Shown here: positions 1-11,502 of the stretch, in pieces
Numbering within the stretch: position 1 is the stretch's first letter
Layout: each line of letters opens with the position of its first letter
Source of the DNA: Pseudovibrio sp947494035
GTDB taxonomy: Bacteria; Pseudomonadota; Alphaproteobacteria; Rhizobiales; Stappiaceae
Length of the DNA: 64,000 nucleotides
Reading direction: 5' to 3'
NCBI GenBank assembly: GCA_947494035.1
Contig: CANLTN010000014.1
Span: 1-64,000 of the forward strand
The notes under the pieces: model-generated
The model's database searches: none
Seen by the model: only the letters and a program-made list of their open reading frames with translations
Told to the model about the DNA's origin: nothing
Program-made: the position numbers and the translations under genes

Positions 1-73
1 GCTCCCCGGGCCGGATTCGAACCAGCGACCAAGCGGTTAACAGCCGCTTGCTCTACCACTGAGCTACCGGGGA
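1..73 (-). tRNA. tRNA-Asn (GTT), last two bases of CCA outside the window
   Basis: Read on the minus strand the sequence folds as a tRNA. The acceptor stem TCCCCGG (ending at 73) pairs with CCGGGGA near position 3. A D-arm AGCTCAGTGGTAGAGC, an anticodon loop CTGTTAA giving anticodon GTT, and a T-arm GGTTCGAATCC are all present. Position 2 is the discriminator G and position 1 is the first C of an encoded CCA tail, so the 3' end lies just outside the window. Confidence 0.95.
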
Positions 74-75
74 TC

Positions 76-375
76 ATGACACCCTTGCGAGTTTGCCTCG
101 CCGTTTGCGTGAGGAGGCTTTTACAGAGGCATGGTGTGTTTGCCAAGTCGTTTTTTAGGAATTTTTCGATTTGTGGACAGTTTCTCATTTTTTTTATTGA
201 GATATCCAAGTGGGTTAGCCAGAGATCACTAAAACCCGTGATTTTTGCGGGTTTGATCTTCCGAGGATGTTGGAATTCACACAAAGCCAATTGACAGGCG
301 CGCGAATTGCGCCCAACACTGAAGGCTAGACCTCCAGTTTCTTTTTATGATCTGTGTATGCGGAATATAAAAGGA
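76..375. other. Intergenic region before the cobalamin riboswitch
   Basis: No convincing gene is seen. The stretch should hold the promoter of the minus-strand tRNA-Asn and the promoter of the cobalamin operon. A TTGACA hexamer at 291-296 is a possible -35 box and is followed by a short inverted repeat GGCGC/GCGCC (297-313). A TATAAA-like stretch sits near 366. None of these is strong enough to call alone. Confidence 0.4.
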
Positions 376-540
376 TGAAACGGGAATGCGGTTCCATTTT
401 TGGAAGGCTCCATCTTTGGAAGTATGCCGCAGCTGCCCCCGCAACTGTGAGCGGCGAGACTCTAGCAATAATCCCACTGGCCTTGTTGTGCTGGGAAGGG
501 GCTATAGTCGGTTAAGCCGCAAGCCAGGAGACCGGCTGGA
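376..540 (+). promoter_or_regulatory. Cobalamin (B12) riboswitch
   Basis: The conserved core is visible: GGGAATGCGG near 382, the signature GCAGCTGCCCCCGCAACTGT at 429-448, GAGCGGCGAGAC after it, CCACTGG and TGGGAAGG in the middle, and the B12 box AAGCCAGGAGACCGGCT at about 521-537. It lies about 150 bases upstream of cobU. Riboswitches of this class sense adenosylcobalamin and turn down downstream biosynthesis or transport genes, so it should give feedback control of the cobU-cobQ operon. The exact outer boundaries are approximate. Confidence 0.95.
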
Positions 541-589
541 GATACGAATTGACATAGGACTGCTGTCGGGTGGACGGCGAGAGGTGCTC

Positions 590-685
590 ATGACACAAGT
601 TTTCCTGTCTCCATGTGAGGCAGCTGCCCTACTTTTATACCCATCATCTGAAGCTGCGGCTTCCCTGCGCGTTCTGGCCTGCTAA
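590..685 (+). CDS. Possible 31-residue leader peptide before cobU
   Basis: An ATG at 590 follows a GAGAGG sequence (about 579-584) at good spacing and opens a 31-codon frame rich in Ala and Leu. It stops at 683-685, five bases before the cobU ATG. cobU itself has no clear Shine-Dalgarno, so cobU translation may be coupled to this frame. The peptide resembles no family I know. It may be only a chance frame in the riboswitch expression platform. Confidence 0.35.
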   Translation: MTQVFLSPCEAAALLLYPSSEAAASLRVLAC

Positions 686-690
686 TTCCG

Positions 691-1247
691 ATGGCTGTAC
701 AGAGAGGCGAGCGGGATGCTCGCCATTGTCTTGTAATGGGTGGTGCCCGTTCCGGGAAAAGCGCATATGCCGAGAAACTGGTTTTGAGCAGTGGGCGACG
801 TCCAATCTATATTGCGACAGGTCAGGCCTTTGACGGTGAAATGGAGGCGCGCATTGCGCAGCACAAGGTGCAGCGCGGCGATCTTTGGGACACTGTTGAA
901 GAGCCATTGGAGCTTGTGCGTGTGTTGAAAGAGCAGGCGGGTTCCGATCGAGCCATCCTTGTCGACTGCCTGACGCTTTGGCTATCCAATCTTATGCATG
1001 TGGAACGGGACTGGCGAGTTGAGCTGGACAAGCTTCAGTTGGTTCTTGCCAGTTTGCCGTGCCCTGTTGTGTTTGTTGGCAATGAGGTGGGCATGGGCAT
1101 TGTGCCTGAAAATGCCATGGCCCGTGCCTTTAGAGATGAGGCAGGTCGCCTTAATCAGCGTGTTGCTGAACTTTGCCACTTTGTTCTGTTTATTGCAGCA
1201 GGTCAGCCACTACAGCTGAAGCCTGCTGTTTCCCCGGAGATTTCCCT

Positions 1248-1251
<4 letters not shown>
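691..1251 (+). CDS. cobU: Adenosylcobinamide kinase / adenosylcobinamide-phosphate guanylyltransferase
   Basis: This bifunctional enzyme (CobU, called CobP in the aerobic pathway) phosphorylates adenosylcobinamide and adds GMP from GTP, activating the lower side chain for attachment of the nucleotide loop. The 186-aa protein has the expected length. Its P-loop GGARSGKS lies at residues 17-24, followed by YAEKL. The motif VDCLTLWLSN (about 89-98) and VGNEVGMGIVPE (about 128-139) are family hallmarks. It is the first recognised gene after the riboswitch, and its stop overlaps the cobW start (ATGA). The start is chosen at the first ATG, although a good ribosome site is lacking. Confidence 0.95.
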
Positions 1252-2380
<1,129 letters not shown>

Positions 2381-2381
<1 letters not shown>

Positions 2382-5300
2382 TGCATGTACTTGTCGGACA
2401 ATCACGCCGATTGGATGATGGAGAAGAGGCCGTCGATCTTGAGCAGGCGCCTGCCGATGTTGTGTTTTTAAGCGCAGCGGACACAGAGCTTGCAGGCCTT
2501 GCGGCGGCGCACGCCCAGCATGATGGGTACTCTCTGCGCCTTGCCAGTTTTCTGGCTTTGTCGCACCCGTACTCCGTTGATCTTTATGTGGAGCAGACCA
2601 TTCAGGCCTCCAAGCTTGTGGTGGTGCGCCTTTTGGGCGGTGTTGAATACTGGCGTTACGGCGTTGAGCGGTTAGAAGCGGTTGCCCGTGCTGAGGGTGT
2701 GAAGCTGGTTCTGCTGCCCGGTGACGATAAGTGGGACGAGGAGCTGGTGAGCCGCTCGACTGTTCCGCTTGAAACTGCGCATTTGCTGTGGCGCTACCTG
2801 ATTGAAGGTGGTGCGGAGAACCTTTCCGGTGCTTTGCTTTATGCAGCGCAGATTGCGGAACTTCCTGTTGAGGCTCCGCCAGAGCCGATGGCATTGCCAC
2901 GGGCAGGGCTGGTGTTGCAGGATCATTCGCTCCCTTCTTTGGATGATGTGCGGGCGAGCTGGAAGGACCCCAGTCGTCCGGTTGCTGCTATTGTGTTTTA
3001 CCGCGCGCTTTACCAAAGCGGGGCCATTGAGCCAGTGCAGGCATTATGCCATGAGCTGGAGGCACAGGGGATAAATCCGCTGGTGCTTTATGTGGCCAGC
3101 CTGAAACAGGCGGAATGCGCAGCTGCTCTTTCCAGCGTGTTTGATGAGTGCCCGCCGGATGTTGTTTTGAACGCGACCGCGTTTGCGTTGTCGAGCGCTG
3201 GTGCTGTTCATTCCGGCACGGTGCTGGACAAGCAAGGTGCATGTGTTTTGCAAATCGTGCTGTCGTCTTCTTCCGAAGAGGGCTGGGCGGAGAGCGATCA
3301 GGGCTTATCCCCGCGTGACCTTGCCATGCATGTGGTGCTTCCGGAAATTGATGGTCGTCTTTTGACTCGGGCGATCTCGTTCAAGGAAGAGGGGGATCGT
3401 GATACCAAGACACAATGTTCACTTGTTCGGTTTGTACCAAAATCGGATCGGGTTCAGTTTGTGGCAGCCTTGGCGGCCAATTGGGCGCGGCTGAAACATA
3501 CCGACGCAAATGAACGCAAAGTCGGCATAATCCTCGCAAACTATCCCAACAAGGACGGACGTATAGCAAACGGGGTCGGGCTGGATACGCCTGCCTCCTG
3601 CACGCATCTGCTTTCTGCCCTGAAAACAGAGGGTTATGGGGTTGCGGAAAATGCGCCGAGTTCGTCTGAGGCGTTGATAGAGGACCTGCTGGCTGGCCCT
3701 ACCAACGCACTTAGCGACGCAAAGCAACGCAAAGGCGGGGAAGAGCTGTCGCTGGAACGCTATAAGCAGTTGTTTTCCAAGCTGCCTTTGGCGGTGCGCA
3801 CGGGGATTGAAGAACGTTGGGGCGCGCCGGAGGCAGATCTGCACATTGTCGACGGGTCTTTCCAGCTGGCGCTGAAGACCTACGGCAATGTCACTGTCGG
3901 TATTCAGCCTGCACGCGGCTATAACATTGATCCTAAAGAGACTTACCACGATCCGGCACTCGTTCCGCCGCATCATTACCTTGCGTGGTACATGTGGCTG
4001 CGCGAAAGCTTTGGGGCGGATGCACTTATTCACCTTGGCAAACACGGAAATTTGGAATGGCTTCCGGGGAAAGCTCTCGCATTATCAGAGGCTTGCTACC
4101 CAGAGGCGGTGATTGGGCCGACGCCGAATATCTATCCTTTCATCGTCAACGACCCCGGAGAGGGTTCGCAGGCGAAACGGCGGTTATCCTCGGTGATCAT
4201 CGATCATCTTACCCCTCCGCTTGCCCGCGCCGAGAGCCATGGCTCCGCGCTGGAGCTGGAGGCGTTGCTGGATGAGTATTACATCGCTGCCGGGGTAGAC
4301 CACCGCCGCCTGAAAGCGCTTGGAAAAGAGATACTTGGCGTTGCTGCACGTGAAGGCATGGACAAGGATATCGGCCTGACCTCCGATATGGATGAGGACA
4401 CCCGACTGGCGCGGCTGGATGCTCATTTGTGTGACCTGAAAGAGCTGCAAATCCGCGATGGGCTGCATATCCTGGGGCAGTCTCCAATAGGGGAGCAGCG
4501 GGCCGAGTTGCTGGTTGCGTTGCTGCGCGTGCCGCGTGGTGAAAAGCCTCATGAAAACAGTCTGTTACGGGCACTTGCTGAGGATTTGAATCTGCTTGGG
4601 TTTGATCCGCTGGACTGTGCCTTTGAGCAGGAGTGGACTGGCGAGCGACCAGCTCTGCTACAGGAGCTAGTTGACGCGCCATGGCGCAGCTGTGGTGACA
4701 CGGTGGAGCGGCTGGAAGCGCTGGCGCTGACGTTTGTTTCTGGTGAAATGGTGGTTCCTGCTGATTTTACAGCGACTTCTGCTGTGCTGGAGGCGCTGGA
4801 GCAAGAGATCGCGCGGTCCGTGGATGCCTCTGGGGCTGCCGAGGTGGAAGGGGTGTTATCCTCCCTCGCTGGACGATTTGTCCCCCCTGGACCATCCGGT
4901 GCGCCGTCCCGTGGGCGACCAGATGTGCTGCCGACCGGGCGTAACTTTTATTCTATTGACGTTCGAGCCGTTCCCACAAAAGTCGCGTGGAAGCTAGGTG
5001 AGAGAAGCGCTAGTGCTTTGATTATGCGGCACTTTCAGGATCATGGTGAGTGGCTGCAGAGCATTGCCATGAGCTGCTGGGGAACCGCAAATATGCGCAC
5101 CGGCGGGGATGATATCGCTCAGGCGCTGGCCTTGATCGGGGCCCGTCCGGTCTGGGAAGAGGCCTCTGGTCGCGTTACCGGATTCGAAATTGTCCCACTT
5201 TCCGAACTCCAACGTCCCCGAGTTGACGTAACCCTCAGAATTTCCGGCTTTTTTCGCGATGCGTTTCCGCAGCTCATACATCTGTTCGATGCTGCTGTTG

Positions 5301-6136
5301 CTGCGATCTCGGAGTTGGACGAACCTGAAGATGCCAATCCATTGGCAGCCCGGTTCCGCTCGGAGCTTGGGGGATTACTGGCGAAAGGTGTTGAAGAGGG
5401 GCAGGCCCGCAAGCGGGCGTCCACGCGGATTTTCGGAAGTAAGCCAGGGGCTTACGGCGCAGGCTTGCAGGCACTGATTGACGAGAAGCTGTGGGATAAC
5501 CGTGCGGACTTTGCGGAGAGTTTTCTGGAATGGGGCGGCTATGCCTATGGCCGCTCACAGGAAGGAGAACAAGCCAAGGACGACTTGGTCACTCGCCTGA
5601 CAAACGCTGATGCAGTGGTTCACAATCAGGACAATAGAGAACACGATCTCCTTGATTCTGATGACTATTATCAGTTTGAGGGCGGTTTGGCAGCGACTGT
5701 TGAAACGCTCAAAGGTGAAGCCCCGCACATCTACCACAACGACCATTCACGCCCGGAACGCCCTGTCATCCGCACGCTTTCTGAGGAAATTGGACGGGTT
5801 GTCAGGGGGAGAGCTGCCAATCCAAAATGGATCGCCGGTGTGATGCGCCACGGGTATAAAGGTGCCTTTGAGATGGCGGCGACACTGGACTATCTTTTTG
5901 CATTTGGGGCGACAACCAATGCTGTCTCAAACCATCACTTCGATCAGTTATATGATGCATATCTTTATGATGATGAGGTGAGAGACTTTATTGCGGAGAA
6001 GAATTCTGCAGCGCTTTTGGAAATGACCGAGCGATTCTTAGAGGTCATTCAACGAGATATGTGGGTGCCGAAGCGAAACAGCGCCTATGATGATTTGTTA
6101 GAGTTGCGACGCGCACTCATGGACCGAGGGGAATAA
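2381..6136 (+). CDS. cobN: Cobaltochelatase subunit CobN
   Basis: CobN is the large, substrate-binding subunit of the ATP-dependent aerobic cobaltochelatase (CobN with CobS and CobT), which inserts cobalt into hydrogenobyrinic acid a,c-diamide. The 1251-aa length is normal. Recognisable CobN/ChlH motifs include GKHGNLEWLPGK (about residues 553-564), the conserved run around YNIDPKETYHDPALVPPHHYLAWY (starting near 513) and the C-terminal YAYG and NPKWI blocks. The ATG overlaps the cobW stop. CobS and CobT are not in this window. Together with cobO and cobQ it places the organism on the oxygen-dependent B12 route. Confidence 0.97.
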
Positions 6137-6137
6137 G

Positions 6138-6767
6138 ATGGTAACAAAAGCTGACATGAGTGAACAGGAACTGGACGCCCGCCACGCAGAAAAGATGCGC
6201 AAGAAGAAGGCGGCCCGTGACAAGATTATGGCGACCAAGACCATTGAGAAGGGGTTGCTGATCGTCCACACCGGTAAGGGGAAAGGCAAGTCCACCGCTG
6301 GTTTCGGCATGATCTTCCGCAGCCTTGGCCATGGCCACAAAGTTGCTGTTGTGCAGTTCGTGAAAGGTCGTCTGGAAACCGGCGAACGCATGGCGCTGGA
6401 CCGGTTCTCTGATCTGGTCACCATCAAGCGTATGGGCGAAGGCTTTACGTGGGAAACGCAGGACCGTCAGCGGGATATTAATGCTGCCCGCGCTGCATGG
6501 GATGCGGCCAAGGAGCTGATCAGTTCGCGTGAGCACAAGATGATTCTTCTGGATGAGCTGAACATCGTACTGCGTTACGAATACATTCCGCTTGAAGAGG
6601 TTGTTGCGTATCTGCGCGATGAAAAACCTGAGGATGTTCATGTAGTTATCACTGGTCGCAACGCGAAGGAAGAGTTGATTGAGATTGCTGATCTTGTGAC
6701 CGAGATGGGCCAGATCAAACATCCGTTCCGCTCAGGTGTGAAGCCTCAGGAAGGGGTTGAGTTCTAG
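6138..6767 (+). CDS. cobO: Cob(I)yrinic acid a,c-diamide adenosyltransferase
   Basis: This is a CobO/BtuR/CobA-type corrinoid adenosyltransferase, which transfers the 5'-deoxyadenosyl group from ATP to the reduced cobalt. It is 209 aa. The modified P-loop VHTGKGKGKSTAGFG lies near residues 37-51, VQFVKG is at about 74-79, and the LLDELNIVLRY motif is near 136-146. It starts one base after the cobN stop and belongs to the same operon. Confidence 0.96.
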   Translation: MVTKADMSEQELDARHAEKMRKKKAARDKIMATKTIEKGLLIVHTGKGKGKSTAGFGMIFRSLGHGHKVAVVQFVKGRLETGERMALDRFSDLVTIKRMGEGFTWETQDRQRDINAARAAWDAAKELISSREHKMILLDELNIVLRYEYIPLEEVVAYLRDEKPEDVHVVITGRNAKEELIEIADLVTEMGQIKHPFRSGVKPQEGVEF

Positions 6768-6770
6768 ATC

Positions 6771-8249
6771 GTGCCTTCCTCACAAACGGGAATAAAAAAG
6801 CCTGCCCTGATGATACAGGGCACCGGCTCCAATGTCGGCAAGAGTGTTCTTGTCGCCGGACTGGCCCGCGCTTTTACTAGGCGCGGCCTTTCTGTGCAGC
6901 CCTTCAAACCGCAGAATATGTCCAACAACGCTGCTGTTACCGCTGACGGCGGGGAGATCGGACGCGCCCAAGCTTTGCAGGCGCGGGGTGCGAAGGTTGC
7001 AACAAGCGTGCATATGAATCCTGTCTTGCTGAAGCCGGAGAACGACAGCGGCTCTCAGGTTATTGTACAGGGTAAGCGGTTTGGCACAATGCGCGGGGCT
7101 GAGTTTGGTCGGCAGAAAAGCACGCTTATCCAATATGTTATGGAGAGTTTTGCACAGGTTGAATCAAAGGCCGATCTGGTGTTGGTGGAAGGGGCGGGCT
7201 CGCCTGCGGAGATCAATCTGCGTGCTGGCGATATTGCCAATATGGGCTTTGCGGATGCGGCGGATATTCCTGTGGTGCTGTGCGGGGATATCGATCGTGG
7301 CGGCGTCATTGCCTCGCTTGTTGGCACCCATGCGGTGTTGGAACCAGCTGAGGTGCAACGCATAAAGTCGTTTTTGATCAATAAGTTCCGCGGTGAACCT
7401 TCGCTCTTTGATAAAGGTGTGACAGCCATTGAAGAGAAGACCGGCTGGCCTTGTAACGGGGTTGTGCCGTGGTTTCCCAAAGTGAAGGACCTGCCAGCCG
7501 AGGATGCTCTGGATCTTTCTGAGAGCACTCATCGCGGCAAGCTGAAGGTGGTCGTTCCAGTCATCAGCCGGATTGCGAATTTTGATGATCTCGACCCTTT
7601 GCGCATGGAGGCTGATGTCTCGCTGGAGTTCGTTCTGCCGGGAGAGGTGCTGCCTGCTGATGCGGATGTGGTTCTGTTGCCGGGTACTAAGTCTACCATT
7701 GGAGATTTAGCATTCTTCCGTGCGCAAGGCTGGGACATTGATCTTTACGCGCATGTGCGCCGCGGTGGGCAGGTTCTAGGCATTTGTGGTGGTTACCAGA
7801 TGCTTGGGAAGAGGATTGCTGATCCTGATGGCATCGAGGGAGCGGCGGGCTCTGTTGAGGGGCTTGGCTTGCTGGATGTTGAAACTGTTTTGACGCCTCA
7901 TAAAGAAACTACTGAGAAGACCGGTCGACATATTCCAAGTGGGGAGAGTGTCACTGGCTATGAGATCCATGTGGGCCGGACAACAGGTGCAGATTGTGAG
8001 CGGCCCTTTGTTGATCTTGGTGATCATGTGGATGGGGCGATCTCGAAAGATGGCCTGATTTCTGGTTGTTACATGCATGGAATTTTCGGCTCCGATGCGT
8101 TCCGTGCAGCCTTTTTGAATGGGTTTGGGGCTGTTTCCCAGCTTGGTTATGAGCATCGGGTAGAGCAGGCTTTGGATGCTCTTGCTGATCATCTTGAGAC
8201 ACATCTTGATCTGGATGCGCTCTGGGGTATTGCGCAGTCGCGTGTCTAA
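6771..8249 (+). CDS. cobQ: Cobyric acid synthase (glutamine-hydrolysing)
   Basis: CobQ/CbiP amidates four side chains of adenosylcobyrinic acid a,c-diamide, using glutamine and ATP. The 492-aa protein has an N-terminal dethiobiotin-synthetase-like ATPase domain (IQGTGSNVGKS, about residues 15-25) and a C-terminal triad glutamine amidotransferase domain with LLPGTKSTIGDL and the nucleophile region GICGGYQML (Cys near 341), plus GYEIHVGRT. It starts with GTG, three bases after the cobO stop, and is the last gene of the operon. Its 3' end overlaps the convergent cbiB by four bases. Confidence 0.96.
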   Translation: MPSSQTGIKKPALMIQGTGSNVGKSVLVAGLARAFTRRGLSVQPFKPQNMSNNAAVTADGGEIGRAQALQARGAKVATSVHMNPVLLKPENDSGSQVIVQGKRFGTMRGAEFGRQKSTLIQYVMESFAQVESKADLVLVEGAGSPAEINLRAGDIANMGFADAADIPVVLCGDIDRGGVIASLVGTHAVLEPAEVQRIKSFLINKFRGEPSLFDKGVTAIEEKTGWPCNGVVPWFPKVKDLPAEDALDLSESTHRGKLKVVVPVISRIANFDDLDPLRMEADVSLEFVLPGEVLPADADVVLLPGTKSTIGDLAFFRAQGWDIDLYAHVRRGGQVLGICGGYQMLGKRIADPDGIEGAAGSVEGLGLLDVETVLTPHKETTEKTGRHIPSGESVTGYEIHVGRTTGADCERPFVDLGDHVDGAISKDGLISGCYMHGIFGSDAFRAAFLNGFGAVSQLGYEHRVEQALDALADHLETHLDLDALWGIAQSRV

Positions 8250-9217
8250 AGGATCAGTGCTGCTGCGGCGATAGACAATGCCAGCAGGGCGCAGGAAATT
8301 GCGATGAGTTTCAGTGCGCTGTCAATGTCGTCTGCATTGGCTTCTTTGCGCCCGCTGGCGTTCATGAAGGGGTCTTCTACGCGGTATTCTGCATATTGGC
8401 GTGGACCTGCCAATGCCACACCCAATGCGCCCGCCATTGCAGCTTCTGGCCAGCCTGCGTTGGGGGAGCGGTGGTTTTTTGCTTCTTTGAGGATGGTTGC
8501 TGCTGCGGCTTTGTAGGGGCGCCGTGAAACCAGCGCTGCCAACACGATGAGAAGGCCGGAGAGGCGCGAGGCAGGCAGGTTGATGAGATCATCAAAGCGG
8601 GCGGAGGCCCAGCCGAAGTCTTGGTAGGTTTCGTTTTTGTGGCCAATCATACTGTCGGCTGTGTTGACGGCCTTGTACATGAAGAGGCCAGGTAGGCCGA
8701 GCACAGCAAACCAGAAGATGGGAGCAACGACCCCGTCGGAGAAGTTCTCAGAGCACGATTCAATTGCTGCTCTGCCGACGCCGGCCTCATCCAGATAGTC
8801 CGGGTTGCGACCGACAATCATGGAGACTTGCTTTCGTGCTTCGGTGAGCCCGGAGTTTCGTAGGGCATCGCGCACTCTCGCCACGTGCTGGTAGAGGCTT
8901 TTTTGCGCTATCAGCGTCATCCCAACCAGTGCGATCAACACATCAGCAAAGGGCAGGTAGCTGAGCGCTGCCTGCAGGACGCTCCCGGCAAAGGCAGCGC
9001 AGATGAGTAGTGCAACCAATGCGAAGACGCCGTTGGTTTTGCGCATGGAGCGCGGGTACTCAGGCTTGTTGTATGTGCGATCCATATAGGAGATGAACTT
9101 GCCGAGCAGGGTGACAGGGTGGGGAAACCTTGACCAGAGCCAGTCAGGATCACCGATGATGGCATCGAGCATGATTGCGAGAAGGACGATCCAGAGCGTA
9201 TGTTCAAAGAGCAGCAT
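8246..9217 (-). CDS. cbiB: Adenosylcobinamide-phosphate synthase CbiB
   Basis: CbiB (CobD in the Pseudomonas denitrificans naming) is an inner-membrane protein that joins an aminopropanol moiety, or its phosphate, to adenosylcobyric acid. The 323-aa protein is strongly hydrophobic, with several membrane segments. It has the family motifs DAIIGDPDWLWSRFPHPV near the N-terminus and GRNPDYLDEAGVGRAAIESCSEN near the middle. It overlaps cobC by 14 bases, indicating co-transcription with it, and is convergent to cobQ. Confidence 0.94.
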   Translation of the reverse strand: MLLFEHTLWIVLLAIMLDAIIGDPDWLWSRFPHPVTLLGKFISYMDRTYNKPEYPRSMRKTNGVFALVALLICAAFAGSVLQAALSYLPFADVLIALVGMTLIAQKSLYQHVARVRDALRNSGLTEARKQVSMIVGRNPDYLDEAGVGRAAIESCSENFSDGVVAPIFWFAVLGLPGLFMYKAVNTADSMIGHKNETYQDFGWASARFDDLINLPASRLSGLLIVLAALVSRRPYKAAAATILKEAKNHRSPNAGWPEAAMAGALGVALAGPRQYAEYRVEDPFMNASGRKEANADDIDSALKLIAISCALLALSIAAAALIL

Positions 9218-10226
9218 GATTTTCTACCGTCCGTATCGCCTCTTTGAAGGCTTTGCCAAACCGTTGTCGGTCAGATTCTGCGGCAGGTAGCCCAAGCCGC
9301 ATCCAGTTTTCGCTGTAATCAAACACCCGCGTCCAGATTCTCTTCGCGGCCAAGGCTTTGTGGAGAGGGTGGGCTAAAGGGTGATCGATCAGTATGTAAA
9401 GATCTGTCTGGCCGACAATTGAAATGCCTTGATCTTTCAGCAGGGTGTTAAAGAGGCCCATTTTGTTCTTCAAGGTGCTGCGCATTTCAGTTTGCCAGTT
9501 CAGGTCCGCTAGGGCGGCGCGGCCAACGCCCAGTGCGGGGCCTGATACTGCCCAGCTGCCAAACCGACTCTGCAGCTTTTCTGTTACCGCTTTTGGGCCA
9601 ACCAGAAACCCGAGACGTAAGCCAGCAAGGCCGAAGAACTTGCCGAAGCTGCGCAGAACCAGAATGGGTAGATCTTTGATCTCCGGAATGATCGAGGCTT
9701 GCGGATACAGGTCCATGAAGGCTTCATCGACAATCAGATAGCCGCCACTTTGTTGCTTGCTGGCCGCAAGTGCCAGCAGTTCATCCTTTGAGAAAATGTG
9801 GGCATCAGGATTGTTGGGGTTCACTATCAACAGATGGTCTGTGGTGGCCTCATGTGCTTGCTTTGCGGAAATGCACCTAACTGATGCACCAGCATTCTTC
9901 CAGCTCTCCTCATGGGAGGAATAGGTTGGGCCGACGATGGATATGGAAGAGGTCGCACCGAGTAAGTGTGGAAGGATAGTGATGATTGCCTGCGTGCCCG
10001 GCGCGGCTGCTATGGCGGACTGGGGAGCGAGGCTGTAGGCTTGCCGAGCTGCCGCAAGCAGCGCTTTCTCGGCGCGTTCGCCCGGCAAATCTGCCAAGCC
10101 ACGGGCAGTAATATGTTCTGCTGCTGGGTAGGCAACGGGGTTGATGCCGGTGGAGAGGTCCAGCCAGTCGCTTTGCCTGCCACCATATGTGGCAATTGCC
10201 TTTGATAGATCACCACCGTGTTGCAT
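9204..10226 (-). CDS. cobC: Threonine-phosphate decarboxylase (PLP-dependent)
   Basis: This 340-aa fold-type-I aminotransferase-like enzyme makes (R)-1-amino-2-propanol O-phosphate, the linker that CbiB attaches. It opens with HGGDL and the motif LDLSTGINP, as in CobC/CobD enzymes. IVNPNNPDA (about residues 134-142) and the PLP lysine region LRSFGKFFGLAGLRLGF (Lys near 196) are present. It is upstream of cbiB on the minus strand. No cobalamin riboswitch is visible before it, so its control may differ from that of the plus-strand operon. Confidence 0.93.
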   Translation of the reverse strand: MQHGGDLSKAIATYGGRQSDWLDLSTGINPVAYPAAEHITARGLADLPGERAEKALLAAARQAYSLAPQSAIAAAPGTQAIITILPHLLGATSSISIVGPTYSSHEESWKNAGASVRCISAKQAHEATTDHLLIVNPNNPDAHIFSKDELLALAASKQQSGGYLIVDEAFMDLYPQASIIPEIKDLPILVLRSFGKFFGLAGLRLGFLVGPKAVTEKLQSRFGSWAVSGPALGVGRAALADLNWQTEMRSTLKNKMGLFNTLLKDQGISIVGQTDLYILIDHPLAHPLHKALAAKRIWTRVFDYSENWMRLGLPAAESDRQRFGKAFKEAIRTVENHAAL

Positions 10227-10233
10227 TGGTCTT

Positions 10234-10269
10234 ACCCCGCTAGAAAACTTATCCCTGTTTTAGCGGGGT
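10234..10269. terminator. Inverted repeat between alkB and cobC, possible terminator
   Basis: ACCCCGCTA (10234-10242) pairs with TAGCGGGGT (10261-10269), and the arms extend inward through GAAAAC/GTTTT with one bulge. It lies after the alkB stop and just before the cobC start, both on the minus strand. It lacks a clear T-run, so termination is an inference from its position. Attenuation of cobC is an alternative. Confidence 0.5.
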
Positions 10270-10311
10270 GACCTAGGGATTGCTATGAGTTGCGTTGGTA
10301 TTCTGTGTGTT

Positions 10312-11481
10312 TCAACAGGTGTTGAGCGTAGATGTGCCAGCAGGTTCATAGCCATCAACACGGTTGATCTTGTTGATGTCGCCGCCCGCCCATTCCATCA
10401 CCTTAGGGTCCATCGTTCTGAACCAGAGTGAGGGAATTGCCGCCAATGCAAAGCAGCCCGGATACCCGCTGGGAAGACGTGGCAGGTCGGGGAAGTTTCT
10501 CAAGGTTTGATAGGGGCGCAATGGATTGGCGTGATGGTCTGAATGGCGTTGCAGGTGGAATGTGCTCAGGTTTGAGAAGATGTGGTTGGTGTTCCAGGAA
10601 TGACGTGGCTGGCAGCGCTCATACTTGCCGTTTTCGTTCTTTTGGCGCAGCAATCCGTAGTGTTCAACATAGTTTGCCTGCGTAAGGCCGTACCAAGCCA
10701 CAAAACTTTGAATGACGAGTAAAAGAAGAGCTGTCCAGCCGAAGAGAGCCGTACAGATTGAGAAAACGATCAGCGTGATGGCATAGCCTTGCAGGATATC
10801 GTTTTGCAGGGAGAATGTGCCTAGGCCTCTCTTTTGCAAACGCATCTTTTCGTTCTGCCAGCCCCTTACGAACGCACCGGGGATCTCGCGCCAGGCGAAG
10901 GCGTAGACGCTTTCTCCCATGCGGGCGCTGGCCGGATCCTCTGGCGTTGCCACGTGGATATGATGGCCACGATTATGCTCAATGCAGAAGTGCCCGTAGC
11001 CGACAACTGCGAGGGCATACTTGGCGAGCAGTTGGTCAGTCTTGTTGGTTTTGTGGCCTAATTCGTGGGCCAGCATAATGGTGCCAGAGCCGAACAGGCC
11101 CATACCAAAGGCAAACAAAGCAACTAGCCAGAGCGGGAGGTCATAGGTGCCGACGAGCCAGACACCTGCAAACAGGTTGATCCACGCATAGGGGACGAGC
11201 CAGCGCACGAGGCGGCTGTAATACGGGTCCTCCGACATTTGGGCCAGCACATCATCCGGTGGATTGTATGGGTCTTCACCAAGGAGCGCATCAAGCCCAG
11301 GGATGATAATGAAGAAATAAAAGAGAGGAAGAAATAGGGTTGCCGTGACCTGCGTGTATGCGTAGAGCACCACGGTGAATACTGTAATGCTGCTACCGAA
11401 ATAGGCGATCAGCCAGTAATGCCGCTTAGCGTCTTTATAGGTCGTGAGATTGCCTGAACTGTCCTGCGTCTTAAAAACCAT
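10312..11481 (-). CDS. alkB: AlkB-type membrane di-iron alkane/fatty-acyl hydroxylase
   Basis: This is an integral-membrane non-haem di-iron monooxygenase of the alkane 1-monooxygenase family. The 389-aa length is usual. The three His boxes are in place: HELGHK (139-144), EHNRGHH (168-174) followed by the AlkB signature VATPEDPASAR, and HSDHH (313-317). There is also an NYVEHYG motif near 270-276, and six or so hydrophobic segments. Substrate cannot be read from sequence; medium-chain alkanes are the usual one. No rubredoxin gene is adjacent. A palindromic operator lies 22 bases upstream of the start. Confidence 0.92.
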   Translation of the reverse strand: MVFKTQDSSGNLTTYKDAKRHYWLIAYFGSSITVFTVVLYAYTQVTATLFLPLFYFFIIIPGLDALLGEDPYNPPDDVLAQMSEDPYYSRLVRWLVPYAWINLFAGVWLVGTYDLPLWLVALFAFGMGLFGSGTIMLAHELGHKTNKTDQLLAKYALAVVGYGHFCIEHNRGHHIHVATPEDPASARMGESVYAFAWREIPGAFVRGWQNEKMRLQKRGLGTFSLQNDILQGYAITLIVFSICTALFGWTALLLLVIQSFVAWYGLTQANYVEHYGLLRQKNENGKYERCQPRHSWNTNHIFSNLSTFHLQRHSDHHANPLRPYQTLRNFPDLPRLPSGYPGCFALAAIPSLWFRTMDPKVMEWAGGDINKINRVDGYEPAGTSTLNTC

Positions 11482-11502
11482 AGTTCAATCCCAATTGTAA
11501 GT

